64,000 nt of DNA from SZUA-35 sp964351995 (GTDB taxonomy: Bacteria; Actinomycetota; Acidimicrobiia; Acidimicrobiales; SZUA-35), in assembly GCA_964351995.1 (NCBI GenBank), contig CAYGQE010000007.1, positions 1 to 64,000 of the forward strand. Reading direction: 5' to 3'. The notes under the pieces were generated by a model. That model worked only from the letters and a program-made list of their open reading frames with translations. It had not been told where the DNA came from and did no database searches. This document shows, one piece after another, positions 7,337 through 16,126 of this stretch. Each line of letters begins with the position of its first letter. The stretch's first letter is position 1. The translations under genes and the position numbers were made by a program.

Positions 7337-9094
7337 ATGAATCGTCGGAGGGCGCTGGCCGTCATTGCTGCGGTTGCGATGATTGCCGCCGGTTTGGGTT
7401 GGTTCGCTGGTCAGCGGATCAAGTCGCCGGCCGAGATCGCAGCAGAGACCGAGGCGCCTGAGGCGTCGCTGATCACGGTGCCGGTCGAGGAACGAGAGCT
7501 GTCGACCAGCGTGGTGATTCGTGGTCAGGTCGAGTTCGACGATGTCGCGGAAATTCCGGTGAATCCCTCGGCGCAAGGTTCGACGATCATCACGAATGTT
7601 CCGCTCGCCGTTGGCGAAGACCTGGTCGAGGGTGCGGTTGCGGTCGAGGTGGCGGGCCGGCCGCTCCTGGTTCTGGAAGGTGAACTGCCCGTGTTCCGGC
7701 CGTTGGCTCCTGGGGTTGAGGGCCCCGATGTTCGCCAGCTCGAGGAAGCGTTGACTCGTCTTGGCTACAACGCCGGCCAGGTTGACGAGGTGTTCGACAA
7801 CAACACCGAGGATGCGATTGCGGCGTTCTATCGCGCGGCTGGCTACAGCCCGAATGAGCCCACGAGCGATGAGTTGGCGCAGTTGCAGGCGGCACGAGAT
7901 CGGGTGCGTTCGGCGAACACCCAGTTGGCGCAAGCTCAGGCTGGGTCGGGTGAGGGTGTGTCGGAGTCGACTCGTTTGTCGCTTGATCAGCAGGTGCGTC
8001 AGGCTCAGGACTTCTTGACTGACGCTGAGGCTGAGCGCACGGCCGTGCTCTCGCCGCTGACCGCCGACCGCGAGGCAGCAGAAACCGAAGAGCGCGCCGC
8101 AGCCGATGCGGCTGCGGCTGCGGCGACGAACGTCCTGGCAGCTCGGGATGGGACGCACCCCCAGACCGGGGCGCCGGTGACCAGTGCAGAGCTGACCGAG
8201 TTCGAGCGAGTCAACACCGCTGCGTCCGAGCGTGTTGTTGCTGCGATCGAGGTGGCATCGAATGCTCGGGCGGCCGAGGCCGCGACCAAGCTCGAGCAGG
8301 ATCGTCTCGTTCGCGACGCCGAGACAAACGTGGCCATTGCGGTGGCGCAGCGGACAGAAACTCTTACTCCACCGACCGGTGGGAACGGTGTGGCCGATGC
8401 CCGGTCGGAACTGTCCGATGCGAACGCTGCGCTGGCCGATCTTGATGCCCAGATCGGCACTTCGATTCCGACCAACGAGTTGATCTTCCTTCCCCAGCTT
8501 CCACGGGTGGTGCAGCAGGTCTTTGTCGAGACCGGTGACATCCCGCAGGGTTCGGCCATGTCGGTGACCGGTTCTGGTGTGGTCATCCGATCGTCGGTCT
8601 CAGCCGCTGACCGTTCGCTCCTCACCGAAGGAGTGGAGGGTGTCATGGACGATGTCAACCTCGGGATCAACGTTCCGGTGCTGGTGGCGTTCGTCGCCGA
8701 TACGCCGGGCGGGCAGAACGTTGGTGATGGTCGGTTTGGTGTTCGCCTCGAACCGGTCGGGGACTTGCCCGAGGACGCCCTCAACCAAAATCTCCGAATA
8801 ACCGTCCCGTTCCAGTCGACCGAGGGAGCGGTGCTCGCCGTGCCCGTCGCCGCATTGTCGGCTGGGGCTGATGGCTCGTCCCGCGTGCAGGTCGAACGGT
8901 CCGATGGGTCGGTCGAGGTCGTCGTGGTGCGGACCGGATTGTTGGCTCGTGCGCTGGGGCTGGTGGAGATCTCGCCCATCGACGGCCAGTTGGCGACGGG
9001 TGATCGTGTGGTCGTCGGCCGAGACGGTGGAGGTGCCGCTGATGATGAAACCGGCCCCGATGCCGAGACCGACGATGCCGAGATCGACGAATGA
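7337..9094 (+). CDS. Membrane-fusion (periplasmic adaptor) protein with peptidoglycan-binding domain
   Basis: 585 residues. An uncleaved N-terminal anchor (ALAVIAAVAMIAAGLGWFAG), a barrel-like segment, then a PG_binding_1 domain at about 115-165 (PGVEGPDVRQLEEALTRLGYNAGQVDEVFDNN written in part), a long alanine-rich coiled-coil hairpin (about 180-370) and a C-terminal beta region resembling HlyD/MacA-like adaptors. It would link the ABC transporter to the cell wall and carry substrate outwards. Its stop overlaps the ATPase start (ATGA), so the adaptor, ATPase and permease are translationally coupled. The domain order is common in actinobacterial efflux clusters. Confidence 0.85.
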   Translation: MNRRRALAVIAAVAMIAAGLGWFAGQRIKSPAEIAAETEAPEASLITVPVEERELSTSVVIRGQVEFDDVAEIPVNPSAQGSTIITNVPLAVGEDLVEGAVAVEVAGRPLLVLEGELPVFRPLAPGVEGPDVRQLEEALTRLGYNAGQVDEVFDNNTEDAIAAFYRAAGYSPNEPTSDELAQLQAARDRVRSANTQLAQAQAGSGEGVSESTRLSLDQQVRQAQDFLTDAEAERTAVLSPLTADREAAETEERAAADAAAAAATNVLAARDGTHPQTGAPVTSAELTEFERVNTAASERVVAAIEVASNARAAEAATKLEQDRLVRDAETNVAIAVAQRTETLTPPTGGNGVADARSELSDANAALADLDAQIGTSIPTNELIFLPQLPRVVQQVFVETGDIPQGSAMSVTGSGVVIRSSVSAADRSLLTEGVEGVMDDVNLGINVPVLVAFVADTPGGQNVGDGRFGVRLEPVGDLPEDALNQNLRITVPFQSTEGAVLAVPVAALSAGADGSSRVQVERSDGSVEVVVVRTGLLARALGLVEISPIDGQLATGDRVVVGRDGGGAADDETGPDAETDDAEIDE

Positions 9095-9786
9095 CCGTGC
9101 CCGTCGTCGAGTTGGACGGTGCGGCCCGGGTGTTTCCGGGAACGCCACCGGTGGCGGCATTGAAGCCGACGAACTTGGTGATCAACCGCGGCGACTACAT
9201 CGGCATCGTCGGGCCTTCCGGTTCCGGCAAGTCGACACTGCTCCATCTCCTGGGGCTTCTGGACACCCCGAGTTCGGGTGTCTACCGACTCGACGGCATC
9301 GACATTGCCTCGCTGACCGATGGTGAGCGTGCCGGTGTTCGGTCGGCCCGTATCGGCTTCGTGTTCCAGTCGTTCCACCTCCTGGCGCATCGCAGCAACG
9401 TCGAGAATGTGATGCTGGCCGAGATCTACCGGCCTGACTCGCGCAAGCAGCGACGCGAGCGAGCGGTCACGGCCCTTGAGATGGTTGGTCTTGGTCACCG
9501 GCTCGATGCCTTTCCAACCACGTTGTCGGGTGGCGAACGTCAACGGGTGGCCGTGGCGAGGGCGCTGGTCGGCAAACCCAGCCTGCTCCTTGCCGACGAA
9601 CCAACGGGCAACCTCGACTCGAAGACGAGCGCTCAAATTCTCGACTTGTTCGATGACCTCCACAGCCAGGGCCTCACGCTGGCGATCATCACTCACGATG
9701 ACGATGTATCTGAGCGGGCGCAGCGCCGGGTACAGATCAAGGATGGTGTCTTGACCAACGTTGGCGCCGGTCCGGTTGATGCCTGA
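9091..9786 (+). CDS. ABC transporter ATP-binding protein (MacB/LolD-like)
   Basis: 231 residues with Walker A GPSGSGKST, Q-loop FVFQSFHLL, signature LSGGERQR, Walker B LLLADEPTGNLD and H-switch ITHDD. All catalytic residues are present. The DEPTGNLD wording is typical of the MacB/LolD/FtsE group, which work as mechanotransmission-type transporters with an FtsX-like permease; such a permease follows with an 8-base overlap. It powers export or extraction of an unknown substrate together with the adaptor encoded just upstream. Confidence 0.93.
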   Translation: MTVPVVELDGAARVFPGTPPVAALKPTNLVINRGDYIGIVGPSGSGKSTLLHLLGLLDTPSSGVYRLDGIDIASLTDGERAGVRSARIGFVFQSFHLLAHRSNVENVMLAEIYRPDSRKQRRERAVTALEMVGLGHRLDAFPTTLSGGERQRVAVARALVGKPSLLLADEPTGNLDSKTSAQILDLFDDLHSQGLTLAIITHDDDVSERAQRRVQIKDGVLTNVGAGPVDA

Positions 9787-11065
9787 ACCCCTGACGGCGC
9801 AGGAGGCTTCAGCCTTCCACGGCGCTGGGCTAGAGGGCCCTGCGATCCCGTCGAGCCACCTGTCGTGGCGAGACCTCGTCGGTGAGGCAGTCATTGCGCT
9901 CACCGCCCGGCCGGCTCGCACGATCCTCACCGCCCTCGGCACCGTGCTCGGGGTTGCGGCGCTGGTGGCGACGCTCGGTTTGGCCAAGACGGCAGGTAGT
10001 CAGATCGTGTCTCGGTTCGATGAGCTCGAAGCAACTCAGGTCGTGGTGCGGCCACCCCGGAATCAGTCGAACAATCCGAACGCCGAGGAGGTCAACGGCA
10101 TCCCATGGGACGCGGGTGACCGCCTCCAGCGGCTGAACGGTGTTGTTGCTGCTGGCACCAAGAGCGACGTATCGGTTGGCGAGGCGCTGTCACGCTCGGT
10201 GCCGATCATCGATCCCCAGGGCCAGAGCGAGTTCCAGATTCCCGTCGTTGCTGTCTCACCAGGTTTGTTCGATGCGGTCCGAGCACGGCTGTCAACAGGC
10301 CGAGTTTTCGACGACGGGCACAACGAACGAGGAGACAACGTTGCTGTTCTCGGCCCGGGCGCAGCAAGCCGTCTCAATGTCAGCCGGGTCGACAACTCAC
10401 CCGCAATCTTCCTCGGAGAAAATACTATTGCGGTCATCGGCATTTTGGAGGACGTGTCGAGGGAGCCAGAACTGCTCAACGCGATCATCGTGCCGGACGG
10501 GTACGCCAGGGAGCGATTTGCCCTCTCGGTCGCTGGCGAGGTGCACATCGAGGTCGAGATCGGCGCCGCAGAACTGATCGGCTCTCAAGCAGCGATTGCG
10601 CTGTCGCCGAATGACCCTGACCTCGTGCAGGTGAGCCTGCCGCCATCGCCGCGTCAGGTTCGCAGCGCTGTGGAGGACGATGTCAATGCGCTGTTCTTGG
10701 TGCTGGGCGGTGTGTCGTTGCTGGTCGGAGCCATTGGGATCGCGAACGTCACGCTGGTGTCGGTGCTGGAACGTACCGGTGAGATCGGGCTTCGGCGCGC
10801 GCTGGGTGCCACGCGCCGCCATATTGCGACGCAGTTCATCTTCGAGTCGGCCGTGCTCGGGGCGTTTGCTGGCTTGTTGGGCACGAGCCTTGGAATTCTT
10901 ACTGTCGTTGCGGTGTCGATCAATCGATCGTGGACGCCGATCCTCGATGCGTGGCTACCCCTTGCGGCCCCGTTCCTCGGCGCATTCATCGGCCTCATCG
11001 CTGGCACATACCCGGCGTGGAAAGCATCAGCGACCGAACCGATCTCCGCCCTTCGAAACGGGTAG
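9779..11065 (+). CDS. ABC transporter permease, MacB/FtsX type
   Basis: 428 residues. A first membrane segment (RTILTALGTVLGVAALVATLG) is followed by a ~230-residue extracytoplasmic domain and three C-terminal membrane segments (LFLVLGGVSLLVGAIGIANV, AVLGAFAGLLGTSLGILTVVA, LPLAAPFLGAFIGLIAG) with the FtsX-family sequence ERTGEIGLRRALGATRRHI. This is the standard MacB topology. ATG 9779 is preferred; it overlaps the ATPase stop by 8 bases. The gene ends 4 bases from the converging RidA gene, so the operon ends here. Confidence 0.9.
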   Translation: MPEPLTAQEASAFHGAGLEGPAIPSSHLSWRDLVGEAVIALTARPARTILTALGTVLGVAALVATLGLAKTAGSQIVSRFDELEATQVVVRPPRNQSNNPNAEEVNGIPWDAGDRLQRLNGVVAAGTKSDVSVGEALSRSVPIIDPQGQSEFQIPVVAVSPGLFDAVRARLSTGRVFDDGHNERGDNVAVLGPGAASRLNVSRVDNSPAIFLGENTIAVIGILEDVSREPELLNAIIVPDGYARERFALSVAGEVHIEVEIGAAELIGSQAAIALSPNDPDLVQVSLPPSPRQVRSAVEDDVNALFLVLGGVSLLVGAIGIANVTLVSVLERTGEIGLRRALGATRRHIATQFIFESAVLGAFAGLLGTSLGILTVVAVSINRSWTPILDAWLPLAAPFLGAFIGLIAGTYPAWKASATEPISALRNG

Positions 11066-11069
11066 GGCT

Positions 11070-11423
11070 TCAAACAGCTGCGATGACGGAGATCTCGACG
11101 AGGAGTTGGGGGCGTGCCATGCGGGCTTCGACGCAGGCCCGGGCCGGAGCGTGGCCGCTCGGCACCCAGGCATTCCAGACCTCGTTCATCGGTGCGAAGT
11201 CATCGGCGATGTCACGCAGGTAGATGGTGGCCGACAGCAACTGTTCGTTGCTCGTGCCCGCTTCGGCGAGCAACGCATCGACCCGGGCCAGGACCGAGCG
11301 GGTTTGATCTTGGATGTCGGCTTCGGGATCCTCAGCCACTTGGCCCGAGAGGTAGACCACGTCACAGTGCTCGACGATCATGCTGGCTCGTTCCGAGGTC
11401 TTCTGTCGCGTGATGTCAGGCAT
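11070..11423 (-). CDS. RidA family protein (reactive enamine/imine deaminase-like)
   Basis: 117 residues starting MPDITRQKTSERAS. The family core is intact: VVYLSGQVAEDP, an allosteric-type trimer scaffold, the substrate carboxylate-binding arginine in PARACVEAR and VEISVIAA at the end. RidA proteins hydrolyse 2-aminoacrylate and related imines made by PLP enzymes, though many paralogues have other uses. The start overlaps the stop of the upstream nitroreductase gene by 8 bases, so the two are coupled. A longer reading to 11504 would run through the nitroreductase and is rejected. Confidence 0.88.
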   Translation of the reverse strand: MPDITRQKTSERASMIVEHCDVVYLSGQVAEDPEADIQDQTRSVLARVDALLAEAGTSNEQLLSATIYLRDIADDFAPMNEVWNAWVPSGHAPARACVEARMARPQLLVEISVIAAV

Positions 11424-11937
11424 CGGTCGACTCCCAGCGGCCCCAGCTTGCGTACGCATCGAGCGCAACGCGCGGGCTGGCGATCTGGGGTGGGGGCTTC
11501 TCACCGGGCTGCGGCCAGCCGAGCGTGACGATCATCGAAGGATCGACATCGTCGGGAATCCCCAGCACCGAGCGAGCGACCTCGGGGTGATGAATGGTGA
11601 CCGGACAGCTACCGAGGCCTTCCGCGAACGCAGCAACCATCAACTGTTGAGCGTGGCGACCGACATCGAAGAGCTTGCGAGGTCCGGCGTTGCTGGCCAC
11701 GGTGACGACCACACAGATCGGCGAGTTGCCGATCCAGGAGGCGAAGTCGCCGCTGTCTTGCAAGGCCACCTTGGCGTCGGTGTCGGTGACCACGACCATG
11801 CGTATCGGCTGCACGTTCTTCGCCGAGCCGGCCATCCTCGCAACGTCGACGACGCGCCGGATGAGATCATCGGGGACTGGCTGGTCGGTGTAGGTGCGGG
11901 TGTCGCGCTTGTTGCGCAATGCAGCGATGGTGTCCAT
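11416..11937 (-). CDS. Nitroreductase family protein
   Basis: 173 residues: MDTIAALRNKRDTRTYTDQPVPDDLI is the usual N-terminus with the FMN phosphate-binding arginines, then MAGSAKNVQPIRMVVV and GRHAQQLMVAAFAEGLGSCPVTIHH with the central FMN-binding helix. These are FMN-dependent NAD(P)H oxidoreductases acting on nitro compounds, quinones or flavins. It is coupled to RidA downstream. ATG 11937 chosen because the family N-terminus begins there; an upstream ATG at 11961 adds only eight residues. Confidence 0.87.
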   Translation of the reverse strand: MDTIAALRNKRDTRTYTDQPVPDDLIRRVVDVARMAGSAKNVQPIRMVVVTDTDAKVALQDSGDFASWIGNSPICVVVTVASNAGPRKLFDVGRHAQQLMVAAFAEGLGSCPVTIHHPEVARSVLGIPDDVDPSMIVTLGWPQPGEKPPPQIASPRVALDAYASWGRWESTDA

Positions 11938-12047
11938 CGACGCAGTATGGCTGATGAACACAGCTGACTGAAGATGAGACCATCGGTTGATGGAACCGCC
12001 ACGTTCGTTGGATCCGCTTGGCGGCCACTGCCCTCACAGTGGAGTGC

Positions 12048-12602
12048 ATGACCACAACACAACGTCACCAATCACCGCCTCCCCGAGTTGGGAGGGGTCG
12101 GGTCCTCCCAACTCCCCAGGCAACGCACGTCTTCGCCACGGTGCTCACCGGCCTGTCTGCCGGCTTCTTCTACGCTTACGAGTCCTCAGTGACGAGAGGC
12201 TTGAGTGAGGTCGATGACGACGCCTACGTCCACACATTCCAGGCCATCAACGAGACGATCCAGAATCCGTTGTTCGGCCTGGTGTTTTTCGGTGCCCTTC
12301 CGGCGCTGCTCGTGGCGAATGCGCTCCATCAGCAGCGGACCTGGTCTCCGAAGCGGCTGTTGCTCGCCCTCGCACCGCTGCTCTACGTCGTCGGCATGGC
12401 CATCACGGTCACTGGGAACGTGCCGCTCAACGACGAACTTGCCGTGGCCGATCCTTCGACCGCGGCAACGGCGTTCGAGGCCCGGGAAGCCTTCGAAGAT
12501 GATTGGAACCGGTTGAACGGCTACCGAACGATCGCCTTTGTCGGGTCCTTCGCTGCTGTCGCTGCTGCGCTCCCTCTGGCTGAGCGGACGGCTCGCAACT
12601 AG
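12048..12602 (+). CDS. DUF1772 membrane protein
   Basis: 184 residues with four membrane segments: HVFATVLTGLSAGFFYAY, PLFGLVFFGALPALLVANAL, LLLALAPLLYVVGMAITVTG and a final AFVGSFAAVAAALPLA. The sequence NVPLNDEL and WNRLNGYRTIAF fit the DUF1772 family, which includes anthrone oxygenase-like proteins in fungi, but bacterial roles are unknown. ATG 12048 lies after a TTG alternative. It is followed after 9 bases by the dioxygenase gene, so they may be cotranscribed. Confidence 0.8.
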   Translation: MTTTQRHQSPPPRVGRGRVLPTPQATHVFATVLTGLSAGFFYAYESSVTRGLSEVDDDAYVHTFQAINETIQNPLFGLVFFGALPALLVANALHQQRTWSPKRLLLALAPLLYVVGMAITVTGNVPLNDELAVADPSTAATAFEAREAFEDDWNRLNGYRTIAFVGSFAAVAAALPLAERTARN

Positions 12603-12611
12603 CGTTCGGCC

Positions 12612-13454
12612 ATGACCATCGAGGTGACACCGTCAGGGCAGGCATGTGGCGCAACGGTCCGGGGCGTCGACCTCGGTCAAGCGCTGGACGATGCAACGGT
12701 TGCCGATATTCGCTCCGCATGGCTCGAGCACCACGTGCTGTCGTTTCCTGACCAACGAATGACCGACGACGACCTCGAGCGGTTCACCCTGGCATTCGGA
12801 CCCTTCGGTGACGACCCGTTCATCGCCCCGATTCCCGGTCGCGACCACGTGATCGCTGTTGAACGTGTGGCCGACGAGACCGCCCCGTTGTTCGCCGAGA
12901 ACTGGCACAGCGACTGGAGCTTCCAGGAACGCCCGCCCTCCGGTACCTGTCTGCGCTCGCTTCTTGTTCCCCCGACGGGAGGCGACACGCTCTTTGCCAA
13001 TCAGCACGCTGCGCTCGACGCAATGCCGGCCGAGCTGCGGTCGCGGTTGGAGGGACTCATGGCCATCCACTCGGCTCGAGGTGGGTACGCCCCCGACGGC
13101 TTCTATGGCGACGATGACCAAGCCAACGGGCGGAGCATGGCGATCCGTCCGTCGAGCGAAGCCATGGCGACCCAGCTCCACCCGATCATCAGGGTCCACC
13201 CGGAGACCGGGCGGCTCGGAATCTTCAGCTGTTTTGGCTACATCATTGGCATCGAGGGCATGGACGACGATGAAGCTCGTCCACTGCTCGGTGAGCTCTA
13301 CGGGCATCAGAGCCAGGACGCGTTCGTCTACCGGCACGTCTGGGAGCCAGACATGCTGGTGATGTGGGACAACCGCTCGGTGCTGCATCGAGCCACCGGT
13401 GGCTATGACGGCCATCATCGATTGCTGCATCGCACGACAATTGGCGCCGTCTGA
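12612..13454 (+). CDS. TauD/TfdA family Fe(II)/2-oxoglutarate dioxygenase
   Basis: 280 residues. The iron facial triad is visible: H99 and D101 in NWHSDWSF and the distal histidine in VLHRATGGYDG; the 2-oxoglutarate-binding arginine is in HRLLHRTTIG. The N-terminus (TPSGQACGATVRGVDLGQAL) is the typical opening of the family. Members hydroxylate taurine, aryloxyalkanoates, carnitine precursors and similar small acids; the substrate here cannot be told. The final codons end 4 bases from the converging DinB gene. Confidence 0.9.
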   Translation: MTIEVTPSGQACGATVRGVDLGQALDDATVADIRSAWLEHHVLSFPDQRMTDDDLERFTLAFGPFGDDPFIAPIPGRDHVIAVERVADETAPLFAENWHSDWSFQERPPSGTCLRSLLVPPTGGDTLFANQHAALDAMPAELRSRLEGLMAIHSARGGYAPDGFYGDDDQANGRSMAIRPSSEAMATQLHPIIRVHPETGRLGIFSCFGYIIGIEGMDDDEARPLLGELYGHQSQDAFVYRHVWEPDMLVMWDNRSVLHRATGGYDGHHRLLHRTTIGAV

Positions 13455-13458
13455 GACG

Positions 13459-13995
13459 TCAGCCTGCGACGACCTGATAGCCGTCGATCGTCGAGAGCAG
13501 CGGAGAGATCGGCACCGTCGGTAGCGCGTGGCCGTGCACTTCGCTTCTGACCTCGCTGATCCACTTGCTGTGCTGGAACTCATGATTGATCACCGACACC
13601 AGCAGCACCTGCGCAACGACCGTCAGCTGTTCAGGAGCGCCGACATTGCCGTCTCGAATGTCGCCGATGCGGACTCTGACCCGATCGGCGACGGCGTCTC
13701 GATACCAACGGAGCTGCTCGAGGTCGGGCAAGTCGCCTCGCTCAGATGGTGGGGTTGCTGAATCCATCAGGGTGTCCAGGCCAACGTCGATGCTGGGCTC
13801 TGCCGCCGTCAGGTTTCTGACCATGAAGTGGGCGACGGCCGGCTGATGTCCCAGGTGCCAGCCGATCGCACTCGAGTTCTCATCGGCGCGCCAGTGCACT
13901 TCGTCGACCGTCAGATCGTTCCACAGGTGGTCGGTGTACTCGAGTGCTTGTGCGTAGGTGTGGAGGAGAGCATCGATCGATGCGGAGAGGGCCAT
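13459..13995 (-). CDS. DinB superfamily protein
   Basis: 178 residues of an all-helical DinB/YfiT-like fold with three metal-site histidines in GWHLGHQ and VINHEFQHSKWI. The family includes thiol S-transferases (mycothiol- or bacillithiol-dependent), and actinobacterial members are often linked to mycothiol, which is only inference here. Start taken as ATG 13995; ATG 14025 is possible. Divergent from the cyclic nucleotide-binding-like gene with 69 bases between. Confidence 0.78.
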   Translation of the reverse strand: MALSASIDALLHTYAQALEYTDHLWNDLTVDEVHWRADENSSAIGWHLGHQPAVAHFMVRNLTAAEPSIDVGLDTLMDSATPPSERGDLPDLEQLRWYRDAVADRVRVRIGDIRDGNVGAPEQLTVVAQVLLVSVINHEFQHSKWISEVRSEVHGHALPTVPISPLLSTIDGYQVVAG

Positions 13996-14064
13996 GGTCG
14001 CTCTAACAGCTGCGATGGCGTGCATCTTCCCCCAGCGGGAGAGCGTTGCGGCATAAGATCCGGC

Positions 14065-14502
14065 ATGGCTTCTCGACAAAGTGACGCAAAGATCGACCGA
14101 CTCCGGAGCATCGAGCTCTTCAAGCACGCCGACAAGAAGGCGCTCACCCACCTTGCTTCGGCAGCGGATGAAGCCACCCTCTCGGCGGGCACTCGACTGT
14201 TGACCGAGGGGCATCTGCACAACGAGGGCTACGTGATCGTCAGTGGCTCGGTAGAGGTGACCGTGGGCGGCGACGTCGTTGCCGAGATTCCCGCTGGCGA
14301 ATTGATCGGCGAGCTCGCGTTGTTGACGGCGAAGTCGGTGGCCAGCGCCACGGTGACCGCAACAACGGAGACATCGGTACTGGTCATCCCGTACAACCGT
14401 TTCGATGAGATTCTCGACGACAACCCAGCGCTGACCAAAGCCATCGCCACCCAACTCGCCAATCGGCTGATCAAGATGGATCGTCTCTTCGAAGAACGCT
14501 GA
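14065..14502 (+). CDS. Cyclic nucleotide-binding-fold protein lacking the phosphate arginine
   Basis: 145 residues forming a single cNMP-binding beta roll (about 15-130): GTRLLTEGHLHNEGYVIVSGSVEV, then GELIGELALL. In a working pocket the sequence continues to Pro-Arg-x-Ala; here it reads TAKSVASATVTA, so the arginine that holds the cyclic phosphate is missing and cAMP binding is doubtful. There is no DNA-binding domain. It precedes the protease-deacylase-RimK trio on the same strand, 59 bases away, and may be in that operon. ATG 14065 is clear. Confidence 0.82.
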   Translation: MASRQSDAKIDRLRSIELFKHADKKALTHLASAADEATLSAGTRLLTEGHLHNEGYVIVSGSVEVTVGGDVVAEIPAGELIGELALLTAKSVASATVTATTETSVLVIPYNRFDEILDDNPALTKAIATQLANRLIKMDRLFEER

Positions 14503-14561
14503 CCGGATCCGGCCACCTTTGGCCGTGTCTGGGTGCCGGCCAACCAACGCTGGACAACCCC

Positions 14562-15119
14562 GTGTACGTTCAGCTGGGTCGGGCTGAGACCAGACGCCCA
14601 CTCTCGAGAATCGAACGTCCATTGCCCTCATCCAAGACTGTCCCTGTGCGGCCGACCATCGGGTGGCGTGAGTGGGTCGGCCTACCGCAGTTGGACACCG
14701 ACTGGATCAAAGCGAAGATCGACACGGGCGCCCGCTCGTCATCGCTCCATGCCTTTGGCATCCAGTCGTTCGTGCGCGACGGGATCGAATGTGTCCGATT
14801 CAGCATCCATCCGTGGCAGCGATCCGAAAGCTCATCGGTCGAGGTCGAGGCGGAAGTGATCGACTGGCGGTCGATTCGTAGTTCGAGTGGGCAGAGCGAA
14901 GACCGTCCGGTCATCTTGACCAACCTTCGGATGGGCGCCGACGTTCACCCCGTTGAAGTGACGCTCGCCAATCGCGACGAAATGGGTTTCCGCATGCTCG
15001 TGGGCCGTGAGGGCATTAGGCGTCGCTTCGTTGTCGACCCGGCTCGTTCCTACCTCGCCGGAAAGCCGCCTCGCGAGATCGTTGTTGCCAATCGTCGGCG
15101 CGAGGACATCAGCTCATGA
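14562..15119 (+). CDS. Retropepsin-like ATP-dependent zinc protease family (RimB-like)
   Basis: 185 residues. The family block GWREWVGLPQLDTDWIKAKI followed by DTGARSSSLHA is unmistakable for the bacterial Zn_protease (PF05618) group, with the aspartate of the retropepsin motif D-T-G-A. RimB of Pseudomonas belongs here and cleaves glutamate tails added by RimK to ribosomal protein S6. The gene overlaps the deacylase by 4 bases (ATGA). The start is uncertain: GTG 14562 gives a long unconserved N-terminus; GTG 14646 begins right before the conserved block. Confidence 0.85.
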   Translation: MYVQLGRAETRRPLSRIERPLPSSKTVPVRPTIGWREWVGLPQLDTDWIKAKIDTGARSSSLHAFGIQSFVRDGIECVRFSIHPWQRSESSSVEVEAEVIDWRSIRSSSGQSEDRPVILTNLRMGADVHPVEVTLANRDEMGFRMLVGREGIRRRFVVDPARSYLAGKPPREIVVANRRREDISS

Positions 15120-16126
15120 CCATCAAACGACCAAACTTCGAGATCGGCGGCTTGTCGGTCAAGCCCGGTACTCGCGGAACCGTCGAGCTCCCGATCGCCC
15201 GACTGGCCACCGGTTCTCCCGTCGCGCTGCCGGTCATCGTCGTCCACGGTCGCCACGAAGGACCCATCGTGTGGGTCAGCGCAGCCGTCCACGGCGACGA
15301 GATCAATGGTGTCGAGATCATTCGTCGTGTGTTGGAACAACTCGATGCCAAGGTCCTCTGCGGCACCGTGCTTGCGGTTCCCGTCGTCAACGTGCACGGC
15401 TTCCTCAACGGCAGCCGCTACTTGCCGGACCGCCGAGATCTCAACCGGTCATTCCCCGGTTCGGCCAGGGGTTCACTCGCCGGTCGGATCGCCCAACTGT
15501 TCCTGAGTGAGATCGTCGAGCGATGCACCATTGGCATCGACCTCCACACGGGTTCTGATCACCGGACAAACCTGCCCCAGATCCGGGCCAACCTCGATGA
15601 CCCAGAGACGCTGCGTCTGGCTCGCGCGTTCGCTGCGCCGGCGATGGTCCACTCGGCCACACGTGACGGCTCCCTGCGTCAAGCGGGAACAGACGCCGGT
15701 GCGACGGTCTTGCTCTACGAAGCCGGTGAGGCATGGCGGTTCGGTGAGCATGCAATCCGGGTCGGTACCTCCGGTGTGCTACGGGTGCTTGCTGTTCTCG
15801 ACATGATCGAGGACAGCGAAGCCCCAGATGCGCACGAACCCATGGTGTGCCGCGGCTCGACATGGTCTCGAGCGGGAAAGAGCGGAATCGCCACGCTCTG
15901 GATCGAGCTCGGCGATCAGGTCACGAAAGGGCAACCCATCGGCCGGGTGCACGACGCCTTCGGTCGACGCCTCGGCCAGATCAACGCCAGGGGTGACGGC
16001 ATCGTCGTCGGCCTCAACCTGGACCCCATCGTCAACCAGGGCGATGCTCTCGTCCACATAGCGTTCCTCGAACCAACCGCATCCCCGGATGCAAACGCCA
16101 ACCCCATCACAGAGGCCTCATCATGA
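15116..16126 (+). CDS. Succinylglutamate desuccinylase/aspartoacylase family (M14-type) hydrolase
   Basis: 336 residues. Zinc ligands are visible in VHGDEINGVE (His, Glu) and GIDLHTGSDHRTN (His); the substrate-carboxylate region is DRRDLNRSFPG, and VLLYEAGEAWRFGE carries the likely catalytic glutamate. The C-terminal beta barrel (AGKSGIATLWIELGDQVTKGQ) is typical of the aspartoacylase-like deacylases. They remove acyl groups from amino acids or glutamyl groups from peptides. Coupled on both sides by ATGA overlaps to the zinc protease and the RimK ligase, so a shared substrate, perhaps poly-glutamylated protein, is likely but unproven. Confidence 0.88.
   Translation: MTIKRPNFEIGGLSVKPGTRGTVELPIARLATGSPVALPVIVVHGRHEGPIVWVSAAVHGDEINGVEIIRRVLEQLDAKVLCGTVLAVPVVNVHGFLNGSRYLPDRRDLNRSFPGSARGSLAGRIAQLFLSEIVERCTIGIDLHTGSDHRTNLPQIRANLDDPETLRLARAFAAPAMVHSATRDGSLRQAGTDAGATVLLYEAGEAWRFGEHAIRVGTSGVLRVLAVLDMIEDSEAPDAHEPMVCRGSTWSRAGKSGIATLWIELGDQVTKGQPIGRVHDAFGRRLGQINARGDGIVVGLNLDPIVNQGDALVHIAFLEPTASPDANANPITEASS

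Noticed and set aside
8005..9987. 660-codon open frame on the minus strand
   Set aside because: Antisense to the adaptor and ATPase genes; serine/arginine/threonine-rich low-complexity typical of the complement of GC-rich coding sequence.
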